Shown here in pieces: positions 11,316 through 28,697 of a stretch of 64,000 nucleotides of DNA (positions are counted from its first letter, which is position 1; every line of letters starts with the position of its first letter). This stretch comes from Uranotaenia lowii (taxonomy: Eukaryota; Arthropoda; Insecta; Diptera; Culicidae). The DNA lies in assembly GCF_029784155.1 (NCBI RefSeq), contig NC_073693.1:135831988-135895987 (forward strand). Reading direction: 5' to 3'. A model generated the notes under the pieces. The model ran no database searches, was not told the origin of the DNA, and saw nothing but the letters and a program-made list of their open reading frames with translations. The position numbers and the translations under genes were made by a program.

Positions 11316-11603
11316 CCGAATCTATCTGTGTTCATCATCAACCATGATTTTTTGTATAAATCTACTCTAATTAGGAACACCACTAAAACCACATTTCGAT
11401 AGAACCTTCAAGTATATCAATCTTACAAAAACAGCGATAGTAACAGGTTAAATAAGTCATTGATATCGTAGTAACGGCTGAGATTTTAGAGAAACGAGCT
11501 ACCTACATAAGGATCGTTTGTAAGTTGCATCACTGGAGTCATGAAATGACGTTCCATTTGAACGGCATATTAAGTAATGTAAATGTTATAAAATGCTATA
11601 AAG

Positions 11604-13729
11604 CAGGGGTGAGCAACCTTTTGAAGCAACGGGCCACTTTTAATTTGAAATTCTTTCGACGAGCCGCATTAGAATAAAATTTAGGTAATAATAGTTTGCA
11701 GAGCTTTACGTTATTTTCTTATAATGGCATATATTTGACAAAAATAAATCTTGTGTGGTAAAAGATATTTAAAACGAATTTATGTACTTGCATAAACATT
11801 TTTTTAAGTTTAGGGTGAATAAACTAGCCTAAATTATCACACAATATTGATCATTTTTACAATTATATAATTGTTTTAATTGATTTAAAATGTAAAGAGA
11901 ATATTATGTTTTACAAAAAAATCATTTGCCTCCCTTTTATTTATTAATAACGAAATATTTTGAAAGTCCTTCTATGGTTCTTAAAAAGTTTTGAACCGTT
12001 TTCTGAGAAAATCCTTGTTTTGTTCGAACCGATGCAATGGTTTTTTTTTTGTCATCACTTCCATTTAAAAGTTTCATGGAGCTTAATCATGGCAATTTTT
12101 TTTCTGTGCCCATTTCAGAAAAGATTTTTCACAGTTTATTTAAATTTTGTAGTGAAGCCTAATTTTTTTTCTATAAACGGTGTTTTTTTAACTTCAAGTT
12201 TCGCATGAAGGTTTCAAAATCATGAAACATTCATAATTCCACATTTTTTTAACCACATTTGTCAAAGTTACAGTTTTCATTTTTAATTCTGAAAAATGTC
12301 CACAGATTTCATAAATTTTATCAATTTAATTTAGATAAGCTTTCTATGGTAAAATGATGAAAATCTTATAAGGATAAGCTTTCTATGGTAAAATGATGAA
12401 AATCTTATAACTTTGGTAAGGTGGATTACTAGTTTGGAAGTAAAATCACTCAATTTAATCAACGTTTGACATGATTTGCCTATGAAATTTCAGAAAATAC
12501 CATCATTACACAACACAAGACAACAAAATCCACACTTTTCCTAGGTGCAAGGAATTACAGATCTGATTTTGAATTATTTAGAGGCGCTTAATCCTAATAT
12601 TCAATGAGTTTTTTTGACAACAATGTAAAATACAAATACTTATTTATTCAATGATCAACTTTCCCAAAAACTGCAAGTTATTTTTAATTCTGTTAAACGA
12701 GTTATGGAAATTTTCTTTTTGTTGTATTCTCCAAACCTACAAAAAACGGAAATTTCGACGATATTTAAAAGGAAAATTTAACTGAATTGAATCTTCAATT
12801 TTTTTAAACCCGAAAGTCAAATCATTTCACAGACTTCAACAAAGTTGTTGAATGAGTAAAAATCTTTAATATTCAATATTCAATAACTTTCTTTAATGAT
12901 ATCAGAAGAAGTTGTAATCTTATTATTATTTTGGCAATATCTGAGTCCTTGATTAAATGAAAAGTCGTTTGCTGATTGAGAATCAGCTTTTGGTTTTTAT
13001 GTAGGTTTATTGGTTTATCTGCTATGAAAGATTGTTTGTACCCAAAACTAATCAATTTAATAATTTCCACCCGCCATATCATCGAAACTGGAAGTGATAG
13101 AAGAAATCTGTGAAAAATTTTGAAATCAGGACGCCAAAATTTTACGAAATCAGTTATTGAAACATAGGCTGTTCCCCTGAGTAATCGTTACAAACTTTTT
13201 GGGTTGAATCACAGATTTACAGATGTTGTTTTTGTCGAGAAATCAGAATTTCGCTGAGTCATGCGATAAGAAATCTTTAATTGTTCACCCAGTCTTTATT
13301 ATCAAACTTTCCTTATTTCCAGCATTAATAAAGAACCAAAATATTTCACTTCGTACTACAATTTTAGCTTAGTTTAAAATAAAAAATAATGACTTAACAT
13401 CCATCTGAATATTTCATTTTTTTTTTTTTCAATAAATAAAATTACATCTATGCCTTTAAAAAAACTCAACGAAAAGCTTAAATCCTACAAAAAAGTCAAC
13501 AATCTGGATGATTATGGGACAAATGCAAATGCAAACAAGTGACGTGCATTTCAAGTTATTGGTAAATCATTTTTTCTGGTTTTGTAGAGACTGCTATTTT
13601 ATGATAATTATGACAATCTATCGTAAAAAAAAACGTGAAATAAATTTAATTTGAGATAAGCTTCGCGGGCCGCACAAACACGTAACGAGAGCCGCATGCG
13701 GCCCGCGGGCCGCGCGTTGCTCATCCCTG
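11604..13729. mobile_element. Non-autonomous hAT-type element, 2.1 kb
   Basis: The ends are CAGGGGTGAGCAACC and, at the other side, GTTGCTCATCCCTG. The perfect 8-bp duplication ctataaag flanks them (11596-11603, 13730-13737). Just inside both ends are GC-rich segments (gggccac...gagccgcat and cgggccgcac...gcccgcgggccg) that contrast with the AT-rich interior. No transposase ORF is seen. A 39-bp tandem duplication lies at 12334-12411. Confidence 0.9.
12334..12411. repeat. 39-bp tandem duplication inside the hAT-type element
   Basis: Two adjacent units begin gataagctttctatggtaaa at 12334 and 12373. I see no difference between them. Confidence 0.85.
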
Positions 13730-13737
13730 CTATAAAG

Positions 13738-14684
13738 ACTTTGGTTTTTTTTTTTCAGAACCGTTGTCGGATTTGACTGTAGAGTTCTGAATCATGGAAA
13801 AATGTTCATAGATTCAGAGTTTAGTCTTCAGAGTTGAAATTATATGAACCCATAATCTATCGACGTGTTATTGAATCGGTCGCTTTGCGAAAATTAAACT
13901 GCACAATGTCTCTTCTCGCTAACACCACTTTGAGTCGTTCACTAGTCCAACTGTATAAACAATGTTAACACAACAGCCTGCAGACATGCCGAGTTGTAAA
14001 CAAAAATAATTGAATCTTTTTTAAAACTCAAATAGGTACTTTGCTCGCAGAAACTACAAGAGTGCTACAAGTTTGACGATTACGAAAGGCATTTTTTCAC
14101 TCTCTAAAATTGTTCCCTTTTCAGGAAGTCATTTGTTTTATTCAATCAACCAGTGAAGGATGAAATTCTCAGGCTCTAAATGAAAGTGTTATAGATTGAG
14201 AGCATAGTAATAAGAAGATAAACCGTTTCGAATACTTTTTCTTTCAAAAGTTATCTATGCCACCTTGTCCTAGAAACAGTCAAGCAATCATTGTTGCACG
14301 TTTTAATAATATTTTCCGTATCAGGGTCACAGGGCTTCTTACAAGTATTTATTTGCTCCCTACGAAATCTGTTTTTCTAAATCTAAAGCTTTGGTCTGAA
14401 GCTAAAGATTTGGTTTTGAATTAGCTTTTTAGTAATTAGCTTTATTTTCTACTAATCTGTCGAAATTTACGAAAGTCGTTTCTAATTCTTTATTAGGTAA
14501 AACAGTTACAAAAGCGATATGAATTCGAATAAGATGAGCTTAAACTTGAATCACATCCATACTAATTTTTGTTTGTTTTCAAGTCACGTTCATTCAGTGC
14601 TAAACTGCCCTTATATGATTATGTAGGAAAATACTCCCTGGGAGGCTAAACTGCAGGCTACAAATAAAAAATAAATCCACTTAC
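13738..14684 (-). other. Intron sequence downstream of TM9SF3-type exon 2
   Basis: No coding exon, repeat or RNA gene is seen. The stretch lies 3' of the donor site at 14684 on the minus strand, so it belongs to the second intron, or to whatever replaced the rest of the gene. Confidence 0.5.
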
Positions 14685-15069
14685 CCTTGAAATCGATCTC
14701 GTATCCACTGAACTCCAGTTCCACTCCCTGCAGGGCCTCGCTCATGGTTTCATGGTAGTGGCTGATAGTCTTCTTGGTCCCCACGCAGAAGGGCAACGAA
14801 AAGTAAGCGTATGTCTCCTGCCGATTGTGATAGGGACCGACCGTATTCATCCAGAGGACCACCTCTTCATGGTCCGCATACTGCAAAGAGGACAAGAAAC
14901 AATAACAATGCTTTAAGGCTGTTTCTTACGAGAATTGCTTTCTCCACCCCCTTCTTCCCTCCCACCCTTCTTGATCAATAAATAACAAACTCACTATATG
15001 ATTGTGCTCATCGGCCCTGGCCAGGGCCAGCAACAGGATTGCCAACAACGGAACAACCCAGACTCTCAT
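14685..15069 (-). CDS. TM9SF3-type nonaspanin, first two coding exons
   Basis: Members of the TM9 superfamily are nine-transmembrane proteins of the Golgi and endosomes that act in membrane protein sorting. Exon 1 (15069-14995) encodes 25 residues: MRVWVVPL, then a Leu/Ala signal peptide, then DEHNHI. It ends at the donor gtgagt. Exon 2 (14880-14685) follows the acceptor ctctttgcag and encodes [20 protein letters not shown], then a block ending FCVG and [18 protein letters not shown], near-diagnostic of the TM9SF3 subgroup lumenal domain. It ends at donor gtaagt. Only about 90 of the expected 580-600 residues are present. No further exon is found from 14684 to 1, so the transposon nest may lie in a long second intron. 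A truncated gene is the alternative. Confidence 0.85.
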
Positions 15070-16430
15070 GATACGATGTTAAACTCCAAACGAAAATGGT
15101 GCAAAATGACGGCTCTTATCGAAAGTTACTTTCCAGACGCAGAATCGAAATGGCCACCTCTTGAAGTTATTTCATGCCTTCGATTGTCACGACAACGGGA
15201 CAGATTCAGCAGTGAATCGCGTTTTCTTTCGACACTTTAATCACTGGCAGTACCAATTCCCGATACCCTGGGTCCACAGCAGGTCCAAAACCGTCGCCAG
15301 CCGCCCGTGGGAAAAAATGGGAACTTCTAGCGAAAAACACGTAGACAAAACCGGAATGCAATTTTCTGCCACTCTGCCTGGGCCCGTCAATGACTGATGA
15401 TGCACCTTTGCTAGCAGCAGCCAAAAAGAGAAACCGTGACATTTAGTTTGACGTTCCTTCTCGCTCGCCGTTTCGTTGAAATGAGACGTCATCACGTTCG
15501 ACGAATTTCGGAAGCAAAACAGAAAGTTGCGGCAAAATCCATTGGCTGCGTGAAGTGATGGGGGTTTGACGGCGTTCAAATTAAAATTTTTACACAAATT
15601 CAAATTAATGTGAACGACGATATGGTCAAATATTCAATGTAAATTGCTCTCAAATGTTTCGTTGGTCGACTGAGAGCCTCAGTCTGAGACAGTTATTTAG
15701 AGTGGACCAATTGACAGTATTTGAGATAATTCTTTTATTCATGCTATTCCTTAATGACTCAAAATATGTCTTCAAAATCTCAAATTAATTCCAGAACGGC
15801 ATTCAATCTTAGACATATTTTCGAGTCATTTACTAATAACAGAAGTTTAACTGGTCTTAATTCACTCCATTTAATGGACATTCAAACTTTGAATGAGAGG
15901 TTTTGAAGGCGTATTTTTGAGTAATTAAGGAATAACATGAACAAAAGAGGTTCCAATCAGGGCTCGGAATCGTCGAAAGGAACGAATTCGGTATCAAATT
16001 TTAAATACGGCGAATGCGCCAACTCTAAACAAATCCAGATTATCACATAAACGCGTTAAACAATTTCTAGAAACGTTTGGTTACAATCCTCATTTATGCG
16101 GGTACCGATTCTTGGTCAAAATTTTGCTCAAAAATCGGTATAAATACCGGAAAATTGGTATGTGTGGCATCGCTGGTGCCAAACTGGAGAAGACCGGGAA
16201 ACGGATCAGCACTAATGCTGATCTGAGACGTGTGTCGGCAAAACAAGCCACAAATCACGACAGACGCATCGATAGAAAAAAAAAAGCATTTCAAAAAATT
16301 CACGATCAATCTAGGAGCGCTGCAGTATTATAAATCTGAGCATGAAGTCCTGCCTGTTCCTTTTCTGAGACTTCAGCATGTTTTTAGGCTCTCTTCAAAA
16401 ACCTCAGTCAAAAACCTTTTTCCATGTAAT
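15070..16430. other. Intergenic region upstream of the TM9SF3-type gene
   Basis: No gene is supported. It should contain the minus-strand promoter and 5' leader of the TM9SF3-type gene next to 15070, but I cannot place a TATA box or initiator. The piece 15100-15560 is less AT-rich than its surroundings. A foldback repeat lies at 15733-15946. Confidence 0.5.
15733..15946. repeat. Foldback (inverted) repeat, possible small MITE
   Basis: The arms at about 15733-15785 and 15893-15946 are inverted copies: ttcatgctattccttaatga on the left; the right arm reverse-complemented reads ttcatgttattccttaatta. Similarity continues through actcaaaa..tacgccttcaaaa. The loop is about 107 bp. I could not fix outer ends or a target duplication. 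Confidence 0.65.
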
Positions 16431-16432
16431 GC

Positions 16433-16438
16433 TTTATT
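16433..16438 (-). terminator. Poly(A) signal candidate for the zinc-finger gene
   Basis: The minus strand has AATAAA about 370 bases downstream of the stop codon at 16806. Confidence 0.4.
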
Positions 16439-16805
16439 TTGATGGACTTGTGTTTAATTTTATACTCACTTTGTAGGCGTAGAATTTCTTTTCAAGTTCA
16501 AGCTAACTTGTAGTTTCGAGGCCACTGAATCAAAAAGGACTTAATCCTATTGCTCATCTATTTTTGTGTGATGTTTTCACTGCAGTATCTGATTCGAGAA
16601 TCGCCTGTTTCCCATCATCCACGCAATTATGATCGGCGACTGATATATAAACTACATTGCTTATAATTTGTCTATAGTCTATTGTATGTTCAGAAATTGT
16701 AAATTATTTGAACCCGCTTTCTATCAACTGAGTCACAACTAAATGCCGCAAAATGGATTTTCTCTACATAAGAACCTATGTGAAAACAAAAACTGATACA
16801 CTGTT

Positions 16806-18880
16806 CTATTGTTGAATAATCTGAAAGGAAATGGAAGATAACATGTTTAATCCATCCTGTTCAGTCGCTGTTATGCCATCGCTAAATTCGATCGTTGGTT
16901 GTTGTTGCATGATAGAAGTTGACGAAGATGAAACTGGCATGCAAAGAGCCATGTGGTTTTTCTTCTGCTTCCGGGTAGCAAAAGTCTGCCCACATTTGCC
17001 GCACCTTTCGATTGGCTTCCTGGAAGCCATCGCAGCTCCCAGCAATTGATCCGAGTCCGGTTTCACCCGCACGTTTGTCTTCATCCCATGGACCAAGAAC
17101 ATATGCCTATTGTACTGCAGATGATATTTAAAATCTCGATCACAACACACGTAATCCTCCCGATAGGTTATGCAGAGGTGTTCCGCGAAATCTTTGGCAT
17201 CCAGGAATGCTGTCAAGCAAACACCACATTCCAGATTCTGTGGGTTCCGGTGATGGTGCTTGTGTTCCTCCAAGTCACGTTGGTTCGAGAAAGTTTTCAG
17301 ACAGATGTCACACGGGAAATAAGTTTGGATCTGGAAAATCGAGATAAAAATTTGAATGTTTCCAAATTCAAAGGTTGATTAAGAATTACCTTATGCACTT
17401 TCTCCATATGCATCCGAAGTTTGTCCTTTCGTCCATACGAAACGGAACAATTGGGACAGCTGAATTTTATAGCTCGGTGCACCGTATTCTGGTGCCGCCT
17501 TAAATGAGCCGACGTTTTGAAAGCCATCTCGCATTCGTCACACGGAAAACTACGCTCATTCGAATGAGTTTTCTGATGAAGAGTCAAGGATTTTTTGCTG
17601 AAACGCAATGATTAGAATAACATTAAATTTGGTTGTGTTCAAAGATAATTGTTTTGAAAAGCATACTTTTTAAAGGTCAGTCCACATTCGTTGCATTCGT
17701 AATCTTCTGCAATTACGTGAACAACCGAAAGGTGCAATTTCAGCTCGTTGGATGTAATGAACGATGTCGAGCAGTACTGACAAGGAAATCTACTGGCTCC
17801 GACATGACGCCGTAAGTGAATTTCCAGGGTATACTTGTGTTTTACTATCAGCCCGCATATATCACAAACATATTTCGAATGTACTTCCCGTTTGTGCTGC
17901 ACAAGCTCAGCTTTGGTTACGTAAACTTCGCTACACTTTGCATAAGAGCATTTCCAAGGATTTGCGTCTGCCTCGTGACTTTCCAGATGATGCTGGAACA
18001 TTTCTTTGGACGTTGTTTTATACTGACAAAACCCACACAAGTGAGTTCCTGGCTTTTGCTTAGGCTTTGGAAATTTTCTTATTACTTTTACTTCTGTGTT
18101 TGGGCGAGACATTATTACATTTTCGTGTTCGTCATCAGATTCTTGTAAAAATTCGGGCCACTCAGCATTAGCATGCACAGTTTTCGTTCCTTGAATGGCT
18201 TCCGATTCATCCTCAACATATTCAACATTCAGATATTCTTGATTGAGAGATTCCTCGCGCAATTCTTCATTAGGTTTTACCACAAACTGCACTCCTCTAA
18301 GAATAATGTTAGCAGGGCCAGCCGTTGCTATATGCTCCCTCGCAGTTCCAAACTGCTCGAGAAAATCCTCAAAACGTATTTCATCCTGTGAATCGCAGAC
18401 GTTCGTTTCAACAAGGAGCTGCGCTAGATCCTCGGAACAAGCAGAGAATAGTTGACCCAGAGGCTGATCGTTTCCGGTTCGAAGTTCTGCGAAACCTTCC
18501 ATAAATCGAAGTGTGAGATTGAGCTTCCTCCGATAGTGAACCACGAATTCGAGGATTCCGAAACAGGTGGCACAGATTGCATTTGGTAGAATCCTGGATA
18601 TGTGCTGCTAGAAAAAAAATATATATAAGCTTTATCATATTTTTTAAACTACATATTTAATAAAACGTTAATCTACCTTTCCCACCCGATAGTTGGCCAA
18701 TTCGTTGAGCAGCTCCGCCAGGGTTTGATCCCCACCGTACTCCAGCGTTGTGTTCTCGATCGGGAGCATCATTTCCGGGGCAGCCCGCTTTTCGTCGCTG
18801 TTGGCCACTTCTTTGGAAGCCTTATCCTGCAGGCAAATGCGACACACATCGGGAAAACGATCGAGTCTAATCTGAACCAT
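16806..18880 (-). CDS. ZAD-C2H2 zinc-finger protein, predicted 625 aa, four coding exons
   Basis: This is a probable nuclear DNA-binding regulator of the insect ZAD class; its target is unknown. Exons: 18880-18677, 18607-17667, 17597-17390 and 17330-16806. Each intron has GT/AG ends, and the joins keep the frame. The ZAD starts at residue 8 with VCRICLQD. Its second Cys pair (ICATC) lies at the start of exon 2, so the zinc site is split by intron 1. An acidic linker follows. Then come about eight canonical C2H2 fingers, e.g. HLCGFCQYKTTS, YVCDICGLIVKH, FPCQYCSTSF, FPCDECEMAFKT and FPCDICLKTF. The fifth finger is built across intron 2. Three degenerate fingers follow near the C-terminus (one lacks its second His). 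The start is the first ATG before the ZAD. It is divergent from muskelin, 942 bp apart. Confidence 0.88.
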
Positions 18881-19822
18881 TTTGCTTGTGTAAAATCAAG
18901 TAAATTCAATTTGTAAACATACTATAAAGGGGCTCTAAAAACTACGTTACTCAAAAAAACATTGAATGATTTTTTTTCTTAGATGAATTCAGCATTCAAA
19001 GTATTTCAAGTTTTTCTCCCAAATAATAATAGAGACTTTTACTGTATTGTCTCTTTACAAATAATATTGCAACGAAAGTTTTGCTATTATTCGTTATAAA
19101 ACGATTTTTGAACGAAAAATTTTAAAAACATTAACGCTTCATGATCAATATTTGTAACGTAATCTATGGTACTACAAAAGGTATAAACAAAAGTTTTGCG
19201 TGAAGTTAGCTCTTTGCACTGAAAAAAGTGTCAATATATTTTTCTATGAAATAACCCTTGAATAAAATCAGCAGTCGTAAATAAATTTCAGAGATACATA
19301 AAAATTTACGGATTTTTATGTTTTGTTTTTGAAAATCGGAATCAGGAAAATTTTTATTTTTTGTATACTTTTCGCCGGTATGTATACCTTCCTCATGTAA
19401 GGCCGATGACATAGTGAGTGCGATGCGATGCGAATTGGCGGAAAATTTACGGACGCAGCCTATGCGAACTCGAGCGGCGGAACAAATTGACATCTCCTTC
19501 GCCGCGTTCAGTATGTCAGGTTTAAGCGATTCACATACATTTTCATCAAATGTGGTTCACCGCATTGAATCGCATTCACCGCATCGCATCGCATCGTATT
19601 CACTATGTCATCGGCCTAACCGAAAACCCGTAAAACATTTTCCAACAACACGTGCTCACCTAGAAAAAAATTTGATCGGTTTTTAATTCAGTGTGCAGTC
19701 CCCATTTGCACTCACGCAATCTGGCATCACTGCGTGTGGAAAGAAAAGAAAATATCCAATTGGATTTCGCTAAAAGTTGCAACACGCTCTCCTGAGCCGT
19801 CATCGCAAAAAACTAATCAAAA
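18881..19822. promoter_or_regulatory. Divergent intergenic region between the zinc-finger gene and muskelin
   Basis: The two ATGs face away from each other across 942 bp, so both promoters must lie here unless there are upstream non-coding exons. I cannot place core promoter motifs with confidence. The middle is occupied by a 216-bp MITE (19401-19616). The last 100 bases before the muskelin ATG would be 5' leader; the context aaaaATGGCT is a good start context. Confidence 0.5.
19401..19616. mobile_element. 216-bp MITE, PIF/Harbinger-like
   Basis: The inverted ends are GGCCGATGACATAGTGA and TCACTATGTCATCGGCC (the right end reads ...attcactatgtcatcggcc). The 3-bp target duplication TAA flanks them (19398-19400, 19617-19619). 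Subterminal GCATCGCATC repeats extend the similarity. Three-base TAA/TTA duplications are typical of PIF/Harbinger MITEs. Confidence 0.8.
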
Positions 19823-24866
<5,044 letters not shown>

Positions 24867-26560
24867 TACTCGACCTGAGTCCTGCCTTCAGGATCTTTCC
24901 GTTACAAAAAAAACGTACAGTTCTTCCTTTTCGCTAGCTCCTTTTAATTATATTCCCAGTACATGAAAAACAAAAAAAAACAGAACGAAGCAAACCGGCA
25001 TTGGAAGCAAACGCATCTCAATCGATGTGATTTGATGACCCTTTTTCGGATACAGACTGCTGATCGAACGGATTTAAAACGAGGAAACGGAAATGTGATA
25101 TTAATCCCGGCGCTGGAATTAAAACCTTCTTACTGTTTGGTAATGCATGTTGCGCGCAACCTTACCTTCTTTAGCAATGTTCTGCTCTTTATCCCTAAAA
25201 ACGGAAATCGATATGAAATGACGCTTGACACGCTGCACCAAAACTAGCATCTCTTTGGAACCGAACGCAGTCAAATCTTAACAAGCTTTTCGCCCTATTC
25301 TCAAGAACCAAAAGCTAAACTCAAACCCCTAAGTTATTTACGGTACAGAAAGAGACAATCACAATTTCACAAACAGTAAGTCGAAACGTACATGACAGCG
25401 TGACGCAGTGACGAAAAAAAACCAGACAGACATTAAACCCCACATCAAACGACCGCTCACGCGTTAGTGTTACATTTTTCGTTTCGCTAGCAGATATCAG
25501 ACACAATGATGATGATGATGAGTGAATCATAACAATTCCAAAATATTCAAACCTACATTTTTAAGCGTAACCCGAAGAAGCTATCTTGTGTTGATTTTTT
25601 TGTGTATACATTTAAAATTATGTTTGATTGTTTGTCTCTCCGCGACTTTAAAAATTGTAATTATAAGCTTTAGCAGTGTTTTTATCATTTCTTATTTTAC
25701 CGGACTCGAATAAGTGTTATTTGTTAAAATATATCGATTTTCAAAACTCTTAAAACCGGTTGACTATAAACTTGATTCATTGAGAAAAAGCATCCTCTGT
25801 TCAACCCACGACCGTATCTGAATCTTCGGTAGTGCCTCAATTAGTATTCATCTCAAGACTCCCAAATCAATGCCAGGGAAGGTAAATCAGGCACGTTCCT
25901 GTATGCTAACTGCTCCCGGGCAGCAAACTATCCAAGCCAAAAAAAATCGTACAACAATGTTAATCGAAATTTAACAGCAATTTCGTACTGTAGAATCGTT
26001 TTTTGAATGTTATAGACTCTGGAATAAAATGAAATAAACTAAAAGAAACGCAGACGGTTGGTTAAAGTATGTAAGTATACCGTGAGATAGAAGCTTCCGA
26101 ATCGGGACTATGTGGGTGGAATCGAGGTTATTGCGAGCTTGGTACTTGTACTTTTTGACGTATTGAGTTTCTTTTAATGAAATTTTTATGTCAGGAATCT
26201 TTATAGTGATCAAAACGCTTAAAAATTGAAGGGTTATGGTAGTACTCACTCAGGTAGTACCTACTTTCTTGTTGCGGATTGTTTTCTAAAACACGACGAT
26301 CAACCATGTTTTCCAAGATTGGTACTCTCAAACTGAGTCCATGAAAAATGGCACTTCTCATGGTGTGCGACCCCATACGTTATGAAATATCAGGGATTTT
26401 CTGACCTTTGGTCCTACTCAGAATTACTTTCTTTTTAATATGGAAGTTCATACTCGCGCTGGCAATGTTATCGCACCAGCACTAAATTTTACTTTGGAAA
26501 TCAGACTTCCGACTACCGAACTTACTGCACAGAGAAAGTACTAGATTGTTGGAGGTCTGC
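24867..26560. other. Muskelin 3' flank and intergenic DNA
   Basis: The 3' untranslated region must start at 24867. A possible poly(A) signal AATAAA lies near 26021, but I cannot tell the true end. A gat trinucleotide run lies near 25507. No coding region, RNA gene or transposon ends are seen. Confidence 0.5.
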
Positions 26561-27925
26561 CTGTTGAAGAGACCAGATCAGCTGTCGTCGTTACTAGGAG
26601 TGCTTTTCCAGTTCCGGTTATACCGAATAGCCGTTAGCAGCGACATCAAGTAGACGTTCCAGCAATCCCACCGGTTTCTGTGGCGCTCAGATCCCAGCCA
26701 AAAAACGGATAACTACCTTATGGACTTCGGGGCCTTCGGACCTCAAGTTTCGGGGCCACATGCTTGCCCGCCTCAACACAGTACGTGCAAAAACTGAAAG
26801 CGAAACAGCACGAGAAACAGTTTCCGAAGGCGGCAAGATCAATCAGCACTCGAATTTACGTCGGAGACTACTTCTAGAGCTTCGGTGACGAAGAAGAGCC
26901 CAGGGGCGTAGCTGTAGACCTTCGAACAGTACAGCGCAACGGTGGTTTTATTCAGTCTGCATAATTGGAGATCAAACAGTACTGCAGTTCTTGAACATCT
27001 CGGCGTAACACAAAATCACGAAGACAAAACCCTGAACTGGATAACCGAGGAAAAAGTAGCACGAGTGTTGGACATGTTGTGGAAACCGTCAACAGACGAA
27101 CTCGGATTCTCGACCCAAATGAGCGTCGAAGTGAGGGAACTTTTTCGAACTGAATCCAGGCCAACCAAGAGGCAAATGGCGAGCGGGAAGCGGATGGAAT
27201 GAAGCAGTTAATGGCGCTATCTTCGAGCGGTGGTTGGAGTGGCCCGTATGATAGATTTCATCGATAACGTACGGCTAGCGCACTGCTACTTTTGAGAAAT
27301 CCAGATCTTCGTAGACGCCACTGAAGTGGCCTACTCCTGTGCGGCTTACATCCGAATTATCAGGCCAGATGGAACAGCGAGTGTCAACTAGTATCCGGAA
27401 AGGCGAAAATGACGCCACTTAAGCCAATATCGATTCCCAGATTTTAATCGCAGAGCTGCGAGTTGTGAACCCGATCGCTGATCTTCATTCTACAACACAT
27501 TGGCATTTCAATAACGAGAAACGAACTTTGGACCGATTCCCGAATCGTGGATAAACCCAGACCCGAGAAACTATCGACCGTTCGTGGCACATCGGATAGG
27601 CGAAATCCTGGAATACACTGCGGATTGGCGATGGGTACCGTCGAAACTGAATCCTGCTGACGAAGCTACCAAATGGGGATGTGGACACTACTTCAAGGAA
27701 AATGCGTTGTGGTTTAGCGGACCCGAGTTTTTACGATTACCGGAGGAAAACTGGCCAGGCGTACGACGAATGTTTCGACAACTGACGAAGAGAAACGAGC
27801 GACCGTACTTATACATCGAGTTCATCAACCTGTGATCGACTTCAGTCCTTTTTCAAAATGTACCGAACAGTTGCCTACATTCTTCGTCTTTCTCGTCGTT
27901 TCTACAAATCATCTGAAAACCTTAT
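26560..27925 (+). pseudogene. Old BEL/Pao pol remnant
   Basis: Fragments in several frames match the BEL/Pao order. Reverse transcriptase start: RPDQLSSLLGVLFQFRLYRI and SSDIK (about 26570-26650). A polymerase box decayed to YVGD (about 26854). The post-RT segment VLEHLGVTQNHEDKTLNW with VARVLDMLWKPSTDELGF (about 26980-27115). RNase H remnants (IDATEVAYSCAAY near 27313). YTADWRWVPSKLNPADEATKW (27610-27672). It has many stops and frameshifts and no LTRs. It is a different and much older copy than the element at 28009-35379. Confidence 0.85.
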
Positions 27926-28008
27926 ATCTATAATGGATTCACGTCCCTTTCTATGGTAGGTTCTAGTATTACCCAAGTTAGCCAGGTCCACATTCAGCCT
28001 TGCAAGTG
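27926..28008 (-). pseudogene. Non-LTR ORF2 endonuclease fragment, part 2 (split by BEL)
   Basis: On the minus strand this reads ARLNVDLANLGNTRTYHRKG and then ESIIDI, the continuation of the APE-type endonuclease domain at 35385-35727. Joining the two across the BEL insertion keeps the frame through S-L-L-E-A-L-A-R. It stops being recognisable at about 27926, where the old BEL remnant begins. Confidence 0.85.
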
Positions 28009-28654
28009 TGTCACAACCGTCCGGAGTGAAGCACCTTTCACTAATAGCCACCTTGCCACTCGCCGTCAATCAGAATTTTGAATCACGAAATGTGATCAAA
28101 GTAACCGCAGGTCTTTACTTACGAAAAATCATAAGCAGAGCAAGTGTGCGAGTGAATTGTGTGCCGAGGTAAAATTGTGAAACGTTTAAAGAAATATTGT
28201 AATCAAATCCTAATTTTCCTAATTTAGTGACTTAGTTTAGTTAGCTTCAAGCAGTTGTGAGTGGTAGGAACATTTGTTACCATAACTATTATATGTACTA
28301 CCAATCAGGTAAATTCATGCAATAGCATATAGATAAATTATGACCTAACCTAAAATAACCTCCCCAGCTCACGTGCCGCAAAAGCATACAACAGTACACG
28401 TGCTACCAAAGTTGCGAGCTCAGATTAGGCAGAGGGAAACTAAACGTAAGTCACCCATTTTACTATACTAAATTATAAACGTATTTATCTAAATGAAATC
28501 CTAAACAATGTGGCAGTTAATGTAGGAGCTTTTCTTTGCACTTCTATCATTTAAGGAATTTATTAACGCCACCGAATAAAACAAGATATTGTCAAATAAA
28601 GGTCGTTTTAACAAATCGGAAAATTCTATTCCTCTGTCTGTCGCTCACGCAACA
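28009..28654 (+). repeat. BEL/Pao 5' LTR
   Basis: It is 646 bp, TG...CA. It holds AATAAA motifs near 28576 and 28597 that could serve as poly(A) signals. The leader after it (28655-28697) contains cgggggctcattc before the first ATG. Confidence 0.95.
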
Positions 28655-28697
28655 ATTTTAATAAATTCGTTTACGATCGGGGGCTCATTCTGTCGGT

